DNA of 64,000 nucleotides, taken from positions 1 through 64,000 of the forward strand of contig CAKSWY010000006.1 of assembly GCA_934513685.1 (NCBI GenBank). Reading direction: 5' to 3'. A program made the translations under genes and the position numbers. How positions within the stretch are numbered: position 1 is the first letter of the stretch; every line of letters starts with the position of its first letter. Of the stretch, positions 33,319-43,005 are shown piece by piece. The stretch comes from an uncultured Oscillospiraceae bacterium. Lineage in GTDB: Bacteria; Bacillota; Clostridia; Oscillospirales; Ruminococcaceae. The notes under the pieces were generated by a model that saw only the letters and a list, made by a program, of their open reading frames with translations, was not told where the DNA came from and did not search any database.

Positions 33319-35321
33319 CAGGGCACCTCCATTTCCACCGGGCTGTAATGGCCCAGGCTGTCCACATGATACACCAGCGTCTCGCCCTGCCGGGCGGCGG
33401 CCAGCCCGTCGCTGAACAGCCCGCCGTAGCTCTCCCGGAACAGGTCGTCCACCTTGTCCAGATACAGGTACTCGCAGCCGGTGCTCTGCACCAGCGCCGC
33501 AAAGGCCGCCTCGGTGTAGGGGTGGAAGTAGTAGCCCTCCACCGTGTCCTCGCCGGGGCGCAGGCTCTCCAGCCCGAAGGTTCCGCCGCCGTCGCCGGAA
33601 TAATCCACGATCTGCGGATAGAAATCATAGGTTGCCGTGAACCAGTGCAGGCCGTTGTCGCCCTGGTACACGTAGAACAGCCGCGCGCCGTCCGTCACCG
33701 CGGCCACGGCCTCGGCCCGGCTCTGCTGAATCTGCCGGTCGGCAAACTCCGCGTCCGAAAAGCCCAGCACACTCAGCTGGGGCAGCACCATCTGGTTCAC
33801 CCGCAGCAGCATCACCGCCGCCAGCGCCAGCACGCCCGCATGGCCCAGCAGGTCCAGCCGGGGGGCGTGGCGCAGGGCCAGCCCCACCAGTGCCAGCGCA
33901 ATGAGGAACCAGCCGATGTAATAGGTGTACACATAGCGGTTGTAGTCCTCCAGCCGCTCGGCCTGGAAGGGCTTGAAGATGAACCCGTAGCTGAGGGCCA
34001 GCATCAGGTTGTAGCCCAGAAAGCACAGGCTGCTGAACAGGGCAAACAGCCCGATGCGCACCCGCAGCACCCGCTGCCCGGCCACCAGCCAGGCCGCAAA
34101 GAACAGCGCCAGAATCAGCCCCGTGACCACCACGCCCTGCCCGATCATGGAAAGGGTGCCGTCGCTGGTCAGATACTGGTGCAGCATATCGCTGCAGGCG
34201 GTGTAGAACTGGCTTCGGCGGGCCTCATAGTAGTCGCCCACCGGCAGGCCCAGAATCATCCGGATGCCGTTGATGGCCACCGTCACCACGTCGGGGCTGG
34301 TTTCGCCCATGCCGCCGCTCTCGGCGTTTTTCAGCGCCAGCGCCAGGGTGTACCGCCCCCAGCCCCGGTAGGCCGCCAGCGGGGCCGCAAAGCAGGCCGC
34401 CGCAAAGCCGATGCGCCGCACAAGGCCCTGCTTCCAGGGGGTAGTGCCGGGGGTCAGCAGCCAGTCGGCCGCCACCAGCCCGGCCGCCGCCAGTGCCAGC
34501 ACAAAGGTGTTGCTCTTGATGAGGGCCGAAAAGGCCAGCACCGGCAGCACCGGCCAGCGGGGGCCTTCGCCCTCCCGCAAGGCCAGCCACAGGGCCACCG
34601 TGCCCCCCAGCACCAGGCCGGAGGGGATGTCGCCGTAGGCGGAAAGATACACCGTGCTGAGAAAAATGGTGTGGTTGTAGGTGGTGAAGAAATAGGGCAC
34701 ACACCAGCACACCGCCGCCAGCGGCACGGCCAGCCGGTATTGCTTCCACTCCACCTGGCCCAGCAGGGCCGCAAAGCAGGCGAAGGCCAGCATATCGTAA
34801 ACCAGGTATACCTTCCAGTCGCCATAGCGGCCCAACGCCTGCACAAAATACCCCAGCGTGATCAGGCAGGGCGACTGGGTGGCCTGCCACGGCCAGGACA
34901 CCGGGGCCACCGTGTACAGGCCGCCGGTTTCATGGGTGAGCTTGGCGGCGGTGCCCCAGAAGCTCATCTCGTCAAAATCGGTAAACAAGGGCTGGCGCAG
35001 GGCAAAATACACCGCAAAGGCGGCGCTCATCGCCCAGAACAGCACCGCACCGGGGGTGCACAGGGCCTTCCAGTCCTGCCGCTTCTGCCACAGCGAGGCC
35101 GCCCCCAGCATAAAGCACACAAGATACACCGCCCACACCGCCGGGCGCAGCACCCCGGCCACGCCCGCCGCCGCCAGCACCAGGCTGACGCTGCACAGGC
35201 TGACCAGCGGGCTGAGGGCGCTGTGCACCCGGCACCGCAGGGTGAAAAAGGCCGAAAGGCCAAACAGGGCCGCAAAGGCCAACACCACATCAAAACAGGC
35301 AAATTCCAGTGCCATGGGCAC
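33318..35321 (-). CDS. polytopic membrane protein, GT-C-type glycosyltransferase candidate
   Basis: 667 residues. About 12 helices. In the first long outside loop it has TDFDEMSFWGTAAK, followed by WPWQATQSPCLITLG. The same D-E-(M/F)-S-F-W-G-T motif occurs in the 695-residue protein at 35930-38017, showing that they are paralogues. The acidic pair fits the catalytic loop of GT-C transferases. C-terminal 170 residues form an outside domain ending in DSLGHYSPVEMEVP. ATG at 35321 follows TAAGGAGGTGCCC. Paired with the downstream 205-residue protein. Acceptor and donor unknown. Confidence 0.68.
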   Translation of the reverse strand: MPMALEFACFDVVLAFAALFGLSAFFTLRCRVHSALSPLVSLCSVSLVLAAAGVAGVLRPAVWAVYLVCFMLGAASLWQKRQDWKALCTPGAVLFWAMSAAFAVYFALRQPLFTDFDEMSFWGTAAKLTHETGGLYTVAPVSWPWQATQSPCLITLGYFVQALGRYGDWKVYLVYDMLAFACFAALLGQVEWKQYRLAVPLAAVCWCVPYFFTTYNHTIFLSTVYLSAYGDIPSGLVLGGTVALWLALREGEGPRWPVLPVLAFSALIKSNTFVLALAAAGLVAADWLLTPGTTPWKQGLVRRIGFAAACFAAPLAAYRGWGRYTLALALKNAESGGMGETSPDVVTVAINGIRMILGLPVGDYYEARRSQFYTACSDMLHQYLTSDGTLSMIGQGVVVTGLILALFFAAWLVAGQRVLRVRIGLFALFSSLCFLGYNLMLALSYGFIFKPFQAERLEDYNRYVYTYYIGWFLIALALVGLALRHAPRLDLLGHAGVLALAAVMLLRVNQMVLPQLSVLGFSDAEFADRQIQQSRAEAVAAVTDGARLFYVYQGDNGLHWFTATYDFYPQIVDYSGDGGGTFGLESLRPGEDTVEGYYFHPYTEAAFAALVQSTGCEYLYLDKVDDLFRESYGGLFSDGLAAARQGETLVYHVDSLGHYSPVEMEVP

Positions 35322-35325
35322 CTCC

Positions 35326-35949
35326 TTATCGCAGCTTCGGCCGCCGCCCGGCCATCAGTTCCTCACCCCAGGCCCACAGGGCCGCCAGGGTCAGGGGGGC
35401 CAGCGCCAGAAGCACGCCCTCGGCCCCGGTGGGCACAAGGGCCTTCCACCCGGGGCGGGGGGCATTCAGCTCCACTCCGTCAAATTTGGTCAGCACGCCG
35501 CCCACGCTGTCCGGGTCAATGCGCAGGCCGCTCACGTGCTGCCCGCGCAGGTCAAACACATAGCCGCCGCTGCCGTCCGGCACGCCGTACACCACGTGCC
35601 GCGTGTCAAATTCCGTCTGCCCGGGGGCCCGGTAGTACAGTTCCACCCCGGTGGCGGGCTTGTGCTGCTGCACGTGCAGCACCACCCGCTCCACCCAGGC
35701 GTCCCCCTCCCACAAAAGCTGCGGGTCGGTGTCGGTGGAAACGAACCAGGTCTCTCCCTCGGGAATGTCCGTGTCGTAGGGGCGGATGCTCTGATAGGTC
35801 ACGTCCTGGGCCGTGAGGGTACGGTGCTCCGCCAGGCCCTTGCTCCGGTAATAGGCGCCGCGGGCACAGCCCACGCCGCAGCTCAGCAAAAACAGCACCA
35901 CGGCCGCCAGATACAGGGCAGCCAACCGCTTAATCGTTCTGCGGAACAT
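35326..35949 (-). CDS. small membrane protein with extracytoplasmic domain (paralogue of 32701-33318)
   Basis: 207 residues. A basic start MFRRTIKRL and one helix (about 8-28), an outside domain, then a C-terminal helix and basic tail (GRRPKLR). The domain carries VELYYRAPGQTEF, DGSGGYVFDL and LRIDPDSVGG, which align with VCLYYTNRAGEDF, DGSYRYTL and LRLDPCSP of the other small protein. ATG at 35949 overlaps the end of the preceding GT-C gene; GGGGGAGG is seven bases before. Function unknown; the repeated pairing suggests it serves the neighbouring GT-C protein. Confidence 0.7.
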   Translation of the reverse strand: MFRRTIKRLAALYLAAVVLFLLSCGVGCARGAYYRSKGLAEHRTLTAQDVTYQSIRPYDTDIPEGETWFVSTDTDPQLLWEGDAWVERVVLHVQQHKPATGVELYYRAPGQTEFDTRHVVYGVPDGSGGYVFDLRGQHVSGLRIDPDSVGGVLTKFDGVELNAPRPGWKALVPTGAEGVLLALAPLTLAALWAWGEELMAGRRPKLR

Positions 35950-38017
35950 ACTGCACCTCCCCCACCGGTTCAAAGGTCATGGTCGTGCCGTCGTCCACCA
36001 CCCGGAACAGGTACGCGGCGTCGGCCCGGTCAATGGGAATCGGCCCGTCAAACAGGCTTCCCAGCTCGTAGTAAATGTATTTGTCGCTCTGGTCCAGCAG
36101 CACATAGCCGTAGCCCTTCTGCCGCAGGAAATTTACCAGATCGTCCTGGCTGCACTCGGCGGTGTAGGGGTATTCCTTCTGGAAGCCGTAGAACTCCTCG
36201 TTCCAGGAGTCGTGCTTTGGGGTGACCAAGCTCATGAAGGTGGACACCCAGTTGTTGGCCCCCTCTTCATAGCCGAAGCCGCCGAAGCCGTAGGCCAGCT
36301 GGGCGTTCAGCTCGTAGCCGTAATAATACCAGCGGGTGGCGTCGTCCCCCTGGCTGATGAGCAGCACCTGATCGTCCCAGTTCAGATACGGGTTCACCAG
36401 CGCGGCCCGCTGGGCCACATCCCGGCGCACCGCCGCGTCGGTGGGGTTCACGTGCCAGAAGCCCGCGGCGGGCAGGCCCCGCAGGCCCACCAGCGCCGCC
36501 AGGCCGATCACGCCCACACCGGCCGCCCCGGCGGCCAGCCGATGGCGCTCGCCCCGCTCGGCCTCCAGCGCCAGCAGGCACAGGCCCGCCAGCAGCCAGC
36601 CCAGAAAATAGGGGCTGATGTACCGGTCGTAATCCTTGAGCAGCGCGGCTTCCTTATCCGAAAAGCTGTACACATACAAAAGCAGGTGAAACAGCCAGAA
36701 GGCCGCAAAGCAGGCGCTGCCGCCCACGGCCAGCCACACGGCCCGGGCCCGGCCCGGACCCTTGCCGCACACCGCGGCAAACACCAGCACCGCCAGGCAC
36801 AGCACCAGCGCCGCCGCCGCCCCGCCCAAAAGGCACAGGGGCGCTCCGGTAAAGGCCGCCATCATGGCCGCCTTCACCTGGCCGAACTTCTCCGCCCGGG
36901 CCGGGTCGCCCCGGCCGACGAATTGCAGCGCGCCGTCGGTGAGCATTCCGAAATAGCTCACCTGGCTGCCCGCCGCGCCCACACCGGCGCTCTTGTCAAT
37001 GCCGGCAGCGGTGAGCACATAGCGGTTCCAGCCCAAAAACAGCGCCAGCACCGGCACGCACAGCGCCGCGCACAGCCCCACCGTGCGGCCCAGGGCGGGC
37101 AGGGTGGGCTTCTGCCGGGCAAACAACCGGTCAGCGCAGATGAGGGCCGCTGCGATCAGGGCATAGGCAAAGCCCATGTCCTTGATGAGGGTCAAAAAGG
37201 CCAGGGCCAGCGCCGTCAGGGCAAGGCCGGCCTTCCGGGTGCCCGCCCGGTAATACAGGCACAGCACCCCGCCGAAGGTCAGGCCCAGATAGATGTCGCC
37301 CATGGCGTTCAGGTACACGGTGGCAGCCTGGGTGTCGCCCGGGGCCAGGAAGAAATAGGGCAGCAGCCCCGCCCCCAGCATTCCCAAAGCGCTCAGGTAC
37401 CATTTGCGGCCTTCAAAGGCCCCAAAGGCGGCAAACACCGCCAGGGCCAGCAGGTCGTAGGCCGCCAGGCACTCCCACTCGGTAAAGCCCGCGCTGAAAA
37501 ACTGGAACAGATAGCTCAGCACCATCATGCCCGGCAGGTAGGCCCGGGCCGAGAGGTTGCCCGGCGCGGCCGGGTGCAGGCAGTGGTTCACCTTGGTCAT
37601 CTTGCAGGCCGTACCCCAGAAGCTGAACTCGTCCCACCGGAGGAACACCGGCCGGCTCACCGCGAACCACAGCCACAGCGCTGCCCCCGCCAGCACGAAC
37701 AGCACCAGCGCCGGGGCGTTTTTCGCCTCGCGGCCAAGCTCGGCGGCGTTCCGGCGCAGGCGGGCGGGCAGGGTCTCCTCCCGTTTGCCCTTCAGCAGGG
37801 CAAACAGGCCCCCCGCCAGCGCCAGGGCGTACAGCGCCCAGCCGCCGGGGCGCAGAAGCCCGGCCATGCCCCACAGGGTAAGCCACACCCCCGTTCCCGC
37901 CAGCAGCCCCAGCGGGAACAGCCCGGCGTTGAGGCCGGTGCGGCGGGCCAGCGCCAGGCTGGCCAGCGCCGTCAGCGCCAGCACAAACAGCCCCTCAAAA
38001 ACAGAAACAACGCTCAT
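35930..38017 (-). CDS. polytopic membrane protein, GT-C-type glycosyltransferase candidate
   Basis: 695 residues, the largest of the three paralogous GT-C-like proteins. After a set of N-terminal helices it has LRWDEFSFWGTACKMTK, the shared motif with the acidic pair. About 12 to 13 helices are followed by an outside domain (roughly 540-695) with tryptophan- and tyrosine-rich stretches. ATG at 38017 is preceded by AAGGAGG at 11 bases, and an upstream in-frame extension inside the DUF2142 gene is not family-like. It is followed by the small 207-residue protein with a 20-base overlap. Confidence 0.68.
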   Translation of the reverse strand: MSVVSVFEGLFVLALTALASLALARRTGLNAGLFPLGLLAGTGVWLTLWGMAGLLRPGGWALYALALAGGLFALLKGKREETLPARLRRNAAELGREAKNAPALVLFVLAGAALWLWFAVSRPVFLRWDEFSFWGTACKMTKVNHCLHPAAPGNLSARAYLPGMMVLSYLFQFFSAGFTEWECLAAYDLLALAVFAAFGAFEGRKWYLSALGMLGAGLLPYFFLAPGDTQAATVYLNAMGDIYLGLTFGGVLCLYYRAGTRKAGLALTALALAFLTLIKDMGFAYALIAAALICADRLFARQKPTLPALGRTVGLCAALCVPVLALFLGWNRYVLTAAGIDKSAGVGAAGSQVSYFGMLTDGALQFVGRGDPARAEKFGQVKAAMMAAFTGAPLCLLGGAAAALVLCLAVLVFAAVCGKGPGRARAVWLAVGGSACFAAFWLFHLLLYVYSFSDKEAALLKDYDRYISPYFLGWLLAGLCLLALEAERGERHRLAAGAAGVGVIGLAALVGLRGLPAAGFWHVNPTDAAVRRDVAQRAALVNPYLNWDDQVLLISQGDDATRWYYYGYELNAQLAYGFGGFGYEEGANNWVSTFMSLVTPKHDSWNEEFYGFQKEYPYTAECSQDDLVNFLRQKGYGYVLLDQSDKYIYYELGSLFDGPIPIDRADAAYLFRVVDDGTTMTFEPVGEVQYVPQND

Positions 38018-38060
38018 GGGCCGCAGGGCCTCCTTTCCGGTTTCAATGGTCGTTGCAAAT

Positions 38061-39722
38061 TTACGCCGGCAGCTGATACACCGGCCCGATGAAGTAATGC
38101 TGGGCCAGCAGCACGGCCCCCACCACCGCAAACGCGGTACACATCGCCAGCGCCAGCCGGGCGGGGCGGGCCTCGTCGCCCTTCAGCCGCGGCTCCACCA
38201 CATGGCTCAGCAGGGCCGCCGCCAGCACAAACAGCATTAAAAAGCTGGGCAGGAAGTACCGCGCCTGCAGGCCGATGATGCGCACCATGCCCACCGGCGT
38301 CCAGGTAATGTACAGGGCGGTCATTGCGCCGGCCATGTACACCAGGCTCAGCGCCCCCAGCCCGATGGCCGGCACCGGCCGCAGGCTGCTGCGCTCGTGG
38401 GCCGAGAGGGCCGCCGCGAACACCAGCACCGCCGGGCTGGCCAGATTCAGCAGGGGAATGGGCATATCCAGCGCGCCGAACACCCCCAGCTGGCCGATGA
38501 AGAAGTTGTTCTCATACAGGGTGCCCAACATCACGGCCAGATACCGCAGCGGGTTTTTCAGCACAAACAGCAGCTGAGGCAGCTGGTCGGCCCCCTGGCT
38601 CACCCGGCCGAAATCGCCGTAGTTGTAGCGGAAGGCCACGCCGTACCACTCAAAAAAGCGGGTGACGGCCAGCGCCAGCGCCAGCCCCGCCAGCGCCACC
38701 TGCCATTTCTTCCACCGGGTTTTCCAGGCGGAGCGGGGCAGGATCAGCGGCAGCGCCAGCCACAGCAGGTTGATGTAGGGCTTGGCCACGTTCACCAGCG
38801 CAAAGGCCAGCAAAAACAGCCCCACGTCCCGGTCGGTGATCTCGTCCTTGCAGTAAAAGCTGGCCACCAGATAGTAGCAGCCCAGCAGCATGGCGTCGTA
38901 GCTGCAGCTGGCCGCCATAAACAGGCTCAGGGGCAGCAGCATCATGGCCAGAAACACCGGCTTGTAGCGCCTGCAGTTTTTCAGCGCCAGCCAGCACCAG
39001 AAGGCATAGCCTGCCAGGTTGGCCAGCCGCGCCGCATACAGGCAGCACAGGGCCGAGCCGCCCAGCGTGCGGGCCGCAAAAATCGCCAGCGCCTGGGGCA
39101 GCATGGGCAGAATCATGAAAAACAGCGGTTCGCCCACCGGCTGCACGGCCCGGGTTTTGTCAAAGTAGGCGGCAAAGCCGTCGGCCACGCTCTCCACCGG
39201 GCCGTCGCCCCGCTGCTTCAGGCCGTAGCCCTGGCTGGAGTACACCGTGGGGTTGCCGTCCTCATCCACACCGGCGGTCTGGCTGGTGTGGGCGCTCACC
39301 CATGCACCGGGAAAGGCGTCCACCAGGCGGGCCACATCCTCCGGGTAGGTGCGGTTTGCGTCAAAGTCAAAGTGGCCCTCGCTGATGGACCAGCTGCGCA
39401 GAAAATGGCTCAGCTCGTCCGGCGTTTGCAGCGGCGGGTTGGCAAAGCAGAACAGCGCCCCGCACAGCAGAATGCAGGCCGCGGCCCGGCTGTCCATCGA
39501 ATGCAGGCGGCGCAGCCCAAGCATGGCCAACCACAGCACGGCAAACAGCCCACACACCAGGCAGGTGAGCAGGCTGGGGGAAAGGCGGTTGAAATAATAA
39601 AACACCCGCCAGTAATACACAAGCCCTACCCCGCAGCACAGCAGGGCGGCCAGCCCAAGCCCCCACCGCACGGCGGGGCGGGCCAGCTGCTGCCGGGCAA
39701 AGGCAGCTGTCTTCTGCATCAT
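38061..39722 (-). CDS. DUF2142-type polytopic membrane protein
   Basis: 553 residues. The pattern FCFANPPLQTPDELSHFLRSW near residue 95-115, followed by a large outside loop and many helices, matches DUF2142 membrane proteins that occur in polysaccharide and exopolysaccharide gene clusters and are believed to be GT-C-related. The PDE motif is the acidic pair. I start at ATG 39722 (GAGG eight bases before); a second ATG follows at once. It is the second gene of the operon after legB (22-base gap). Confidence 0.75.
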   Translation of the reverse strand: MMQKTAAFARQQLARPAVRWGLGLAALLCCGVGLVYYWRVFYYFNRLSPSLLTCLVCGLFAVLWLAMLGLRRLHSMDSRAAACILLCGALFCFANPPLQTPDELSHFLRSWSISEGHFDFDANRTYPEDVARLVDAFPGAWVSAHTSQTAGVDEDGNPTVYSSQGYGLKQRGDGPVESVADGFAAYFDKTRAVQPVGEPLFFMILPMLPQALAIFAARTLGGSALCCLYAARLANLAGYAFWCWLALKNCRRYKPVFLAMMLLPLSLFMAASCSYDAMLLGCYYLVASFYCKDEITDRDVGLFLLAFALVNVAKPYINLLWLALPLILPRSAWKTRWKKWQVALAGLALALAVTRFFEWYGVAFRYNYGDFGRVSQGADQLPQLLFVLKNPLRYLAVMLGTLYENNFFIGQLGVFGALDMPIPLLNLASPAVLVFAAALSAHERSSLRPVPAIGLGALSLVYMAGAMTALYITWTPVGMVRIIGLQARYFLPSFLMLFVLAAALLSHVVEPRLKGDEARPARLALAMCTAFAVVGAVLLAQHYFIGPVYQLPA

Positions 39723-39744
39723 GCAAACCACCTCGGGCCGCTGC

Positions 39745-40728
39745 TTACAGCATGTACTGGTCCGGCTTGTACCGGTCCAGGTTGCCCCGCAGGAACTCGA
39801 TGGTGGCTGCCAGACCCTGCTCAAAGGTGTAGGCAGGGGCCCAGCCGGTCATGCTGCGCAGCTTGGTGGAATCGCCCAGCAGACGGTTCACCTCGCTCTT
39901 TTCGGGGCGCAGGCGCTCTTCGTCGCAGACGATGTGGGCGTTGGGGTTGATCTGGGCGATCAGCTCGTTGGCCAGGTCGCCGATGGAATGCTCCACGCCA
40001 GTGGCGATGTTGATCTCCTGGCCGATGGCCTGCTCGCAGTCGGCAATGGCCATAAAGCCCGCGGCGGTGTCCTTCACATAGTTGAAGTCCCGGGTGGGGG
40101 TCAGGCTGCCCAGCTTGATCTCGGTCATGCCGCTGAGCAGCTGGGTGATGATGGTGGGAATCACGGCCCGGGCGCTCTGCCGGGGGCCGTAGGTGTTGAA
40201 GGGCCGCACGATGCTCACGGGCAGATCAAAGCTGCGGTAGAAGCTCTCGGCCAGCCGGTCGGCGCCGATCTTGGTGGCGGAGTAGGGGCTTTGGCCCTGA
40301 TAGGGGTGCTTTTCGTCGATGGGCACATACTGGGCGGTGCCGTACACCTCGCTGGTGGAGGTGACCAGCAGCCGCTTCGTGCCCACCTGCCGGGCGGCGT
40401 TCAGCACGTTCAGGGTGCCCTTGATGTTGGTGTCCACATAGCTGTCGGGGCTGTGGTAGCTGAAGGGAATGGCGATGAGGGCGGCCAGATGGTACACCAC
40501 GTCCTGCCCTTCCATGGCGCAGCGCACGCCGTTGGGGTCGCGGATGTCGCCCATGAACACTTCGATCTCACTGCGGATCTCCTTGGGCAGGGTGTCGATC
40601 CAGCCCAGGGTGCCGAAGGAGTTGTAGTAGCAGAAGGCCTTGACCTTCTCGCCCTTTTTCACCAGTTCTTCAGTGAGGTGGCTGCCGATGAAGCCGTCAG
40701 CGCCGGTAACCAGTACGGTATTGGACAT
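39745..40728 (-). CDS. legB: NAD-dependent NDP-GlcNAc 4,6-dehydratase (LegB-like)
   Basis: 327 residues. Extended SDR: VLVTGADGFIGSHLTE (NAD site), VYHLAALIAIPFSY, VTSTSEVYGTAQ and PYSATKIGADRLAE (S, Y, K catalytic set with YSATK) and RPFNTYGPRQSARAVIP, which marks the sugar-binding region. The NSFGTLGWID segment after strand 2 is characteristic of LegB rather than PseB. It would oxidise and dehydrate GDP- or UDP-GlcNAc to the 4-keto-6-deoxy sugar, the first committed step. ATG 40728 with AAAGGAGG. First gene of the operon, from the promoter at 40821-40849. Confidence 0.9.
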   Translation of the reverse strand: MSNTVLVTGADGFIGSHLTEELVKKGEKVKAFCYYNSFGTLGWIDTLPKEIRSEIEVFMGDIRDPNGVRCAMEGQDVVYHLAALIAIPFSYHSPDSYVDTNIKGTLNVLNAARQVGTKRLLVTSTSEVYGTAQYVPIDEKHPYQGQSPYSATKIGADRLAESFYRSFDLPVSIVRPFNTYGPRQSARAVIPTIITQLLSGMTEIKLGSLTPTRDFNYVKDTAAGFMAIADCEQAIGQEINIATGVEHSIGDLANELIAQINPNAHIVCDEERLRPEKSEVNRLLGDSTKLRSMTGWAPAYTFEQGLAATIEFLRGNLDRYKPDQYML

Positions 40729-40820
40729 AAAGCGTCCTCCTTTATCTTAAAAGCATCCTGCGGATACAGCCGCCCGGCACCACGCCCGGCAGGCCATAAA
40801 AAGGCATGATAATTGGTATC

Positions 40821-40849
40821 AGTATACTATAAACGCGGCGAGAGTTCAA
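40821..40849 (-). promoter_or_regulatory. promoter of the nonulosonate/polysaccharide operon
   Basis: TTGAAC (40844-40849), a 17-base spacer and TATACT (40821-40826) on the minus strand, with a leader of about 86 bases before legB. Confidence 0.75.
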
Positions 40850-40911
40850 CCGCACAGCGGCAAGCTTTCACCTTCGCCCCGTTCCGGGCCGGGGTTTTCC
40901 CCGCACAAGGG

Positions 40912-40986
40912 CAAAGCGCCCCCTCCGAAGCTCTGGGCTTCAAAGGGAGCGCTTTGTCTGTCAGAGACCGGCGGGCGTTTCCCGCC
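40912..40986. repeat. imperfect palindromic intergenic repeats
   Basis: CAAAGCGC at 40912-40919 pairs with the complement GCGCTTTG ending at 40956, enclosing CTCC/GGAG and GAAG/CTTC helices; a second palindrome, GGCGGG/CCCGCC, lies at 40970-40986. They lie between the TRAP permease stop and the legB promoter. They lack a T run, so they are more likely old palindromic repeats than a classic terminator. Confidence 0.4.
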
Positions 40987-41043
40987 GAAGGGAGCAGGGG
41001 GTTGGTGCCTTGGCAAAGGTCGCCTGGTCAGCCTGCGCCGGTG

Positions 41044-43005
41044 TTACACCGCCGCGGCCTTTTTCTTCTGCAGCTGCTGCCACACACCCACCAGCACGAC
41101 CACCAGCACGCCGCACACGTCGGTGATGGTGCCGGGGTAGATGAGCATCAGGCCGCCCAGCACGCTCAGAATGCGCTGCACCGGGTTCATCTCCTTCAGC
41201 ATATAGCCCTCAATGCCGGCGGCAATGCCGAACATACCAATGCAGGAGGTCAGGCACACCTGCGCCACCTCAAACACGTTGGTGTCAATGAACAGCATCG
41301 CGTTGTTGAAGGCGAAGATGTAGGGCACGATGAAGGCCGCAATGGCCAGACGGCTGGCGTTGAAGGCGGTCTTCATGGGGTTGGACTTGGCAATGGCCGC
41401 GCCCGCGTAGGCCGCCAGGGCCACGGGAGGCGTGATGTCGGCCACGATGCCGAAGTAGAACACGAACATATTGGCCGCGATCACGTTCATGCCCATGCCG
41501 TTGATCAGGATGGGCGCGCAGGTGGTGGCCATAATGACGTAGTTGGCCGTGGTGGGCACACCCATGCCCAGCAGGATGCAGCACAGCATGGTGAGGAACA
41601 GGGCAATGATGAGGGTATTGCCCGCAACGCCCACAATGGCGGTGATGAAGATCTGGCCCAGGCCGGTCATGGTAACCACACCGGCGATGATGCCCGCCAT
41701 GGCGCAGGCCACAGCCACCGACAGGGTGTTCTTACCGCCGTTCTCCAGCGCATCCACAAAGCGGGAGGGGGTCATGCGGTTTTCTTTGTTGATCATGCTC
41801 ACGGCGATGGAGAGCACGGTGGCCACAATGGCGGAGAAGGCCATGGTGTAGCCCGCGATGATCATGTAAACCAGAGCAACCAGAGGAATGAGCAGGTAGA
41901 TCTTCTTGACCAGGTTCTTGAACTTGGGCAGCTCCTCACGGGGCAGACCCTTCAGGCCCAGGCGCTTTGCCCGGAAGTGCACCATCAGGAAGATGCCGCC
42001 GAAGTACAGGAACGCGGGCAGAATGGCGCGCACCACAATGGCGGAATAGGGCACATCGCAGTATTCGGCCATCAGGAAGGCCGCCGCGCCCATGATGGGG
42101 GGCATGATCTGGCCGCCGGTGGAGGAGGCCGCCTCAACGGCGCCCGCAAACTCACCGGGGTAGCCGGTTTTCTTCATCAGAGGAATGGTGATGGAGCCGG
42201 TGGTCACGGTGTTGCCCACGGAAGAGCCGGACACCATGCCGCACAGGGCGCTGGAGATAACGGCCACCTTGGCGGGGCCGCCGGTTGCCCAGCCGGCCAG
42301 CGCGTTGGCGCACTGGATGAAGAAGTCGGAAATGCCGGTGGCCTCCAGGAAGGCGCCGAACACGATGAACAGTACAATGAAGGTGGAGCAGACACCCACG
42401 GGGGTGCCGATCACGCCGGTGGTGGTGTAGAACAGGTTGTAGATGATGCGCCGCAGCACCTTATAGGTGATGGGCGTGCTGGTGGCAAAGGCGTAGATCA
42501 CAAAGCAGCTGGCCACGCAGATGATGGGCAGGCCCACCACGCGGCGGCAGCATTCCACCAGGATCAAAATGCCCAGAATGCCCAGGGCCACCTCCAACTC
42601 GCTGATGCGGGTGGCGTGGTCCACAATGGTGCGGAAGTTCACCACATAGTAGAAGAAGCTTCCCGCGCCGACGATCATCAGAATCCAGTCGTACCAGGGG
42701 ATGTGGTTTTCGCGGCTGTCGCCCTTTTTGGCAGGGTACATCAGGAAAACCAAAATGAAGATAAAGCCCATGAACAGGCAGCGGCGAATGCGTTCATCCC
42801 AAACCGCAAACATATTCATGTACACCATAAATACGGTGAACGCACTGAGCAGGTAGCGGATAATCTTCTTCGGGGTTCCGGTCCAGTGCCGGGTATTCGA
42901 CTCACGGTCGAACTTTTTCATCATCTCATCCACGTCGGCCGCAGTGCCCACATCGACAGCGCCGGAAGCCGGGGAAGTGTTGACGTCCTTCACTTCGTTC
43001 GCCAT
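41044..43005 (-). CDS. TRAP transporter fused permease (DctQ-DctM type, TAXI system)
   Basis: 653 residues. A first part with four helices (DctQ-like) is fused to a DctM-like part of about 12 helices, the plan of TAXI-TRAP permeases. Family signs are GAFLEATGISDFFIQCANALAG, cut here to its LEATGISDF core, VSGSSVGNTVTTGSI, GGQIMPPIMGAAAF and PTTANYVIM. ATG at 43005 is preceded by AGGAGG (nine bases); a TTG two codons earlier is too close to it. It is the last gene of a three-gene operon: binding protein, DUF1850 protein, permease. TAXI systems usually import glutamate or other dicarboxylates with sodium. Confidence 0.92.
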   Translation of the reverse strand: MANEVKDVNTSPASGAVDVGTAADVDEMMKKFDRESNTRHWTGTPKKIIRYLLSAFTVFMVYMNMFAVWDERIRRCLFMGFIFILVFLMYPAKKGDSRENHIPWYDWILMIVGAGSFFYYVVNFRTIVDHATRISELEVALGILGILILVECCRRVVGLPIICVASCFVIYAFATSTPITYKVLRRIIYNLFYTTTGVIGTPVGVCSTFIVLFIVFGAFLEATGISDFFIQCANALAGWATGGPAKVAVISSALCGMVSGSSVGNTVTTGSITIPLMKKTGYPGEFAGAVEAASSTGGQIMPPIMGAAAFLMAEYCDVPYSAIVVRAILPAFLYFGGIFLMVHFRAKRLGLKGLPREELPKFKNLVKKIYLLIPLVALVYMIIAGYTMAFSAIVATVLSIAVSMINKENRMTPSRFVDALENGGKNTLSVAVACAMAGIIAGVVTMTGLGQIFITAIVGVAGNTLIIALFLTMLCCILLGMGVPTTANYVIMATTCAPILINGMGMNVIAANMFVFYFGIVADITPPVALAAYAGAAIAKSNPMKTAFNASRLAIAAFIVPYIFAFNNAMLFIDTNVFEVAQVCLTSCIGMFGIAAGIEGYMLKEMNPVQRILSVLGGLMLIYPGTITDVCGVLVVVLVGVWQQLQKKKAAAV

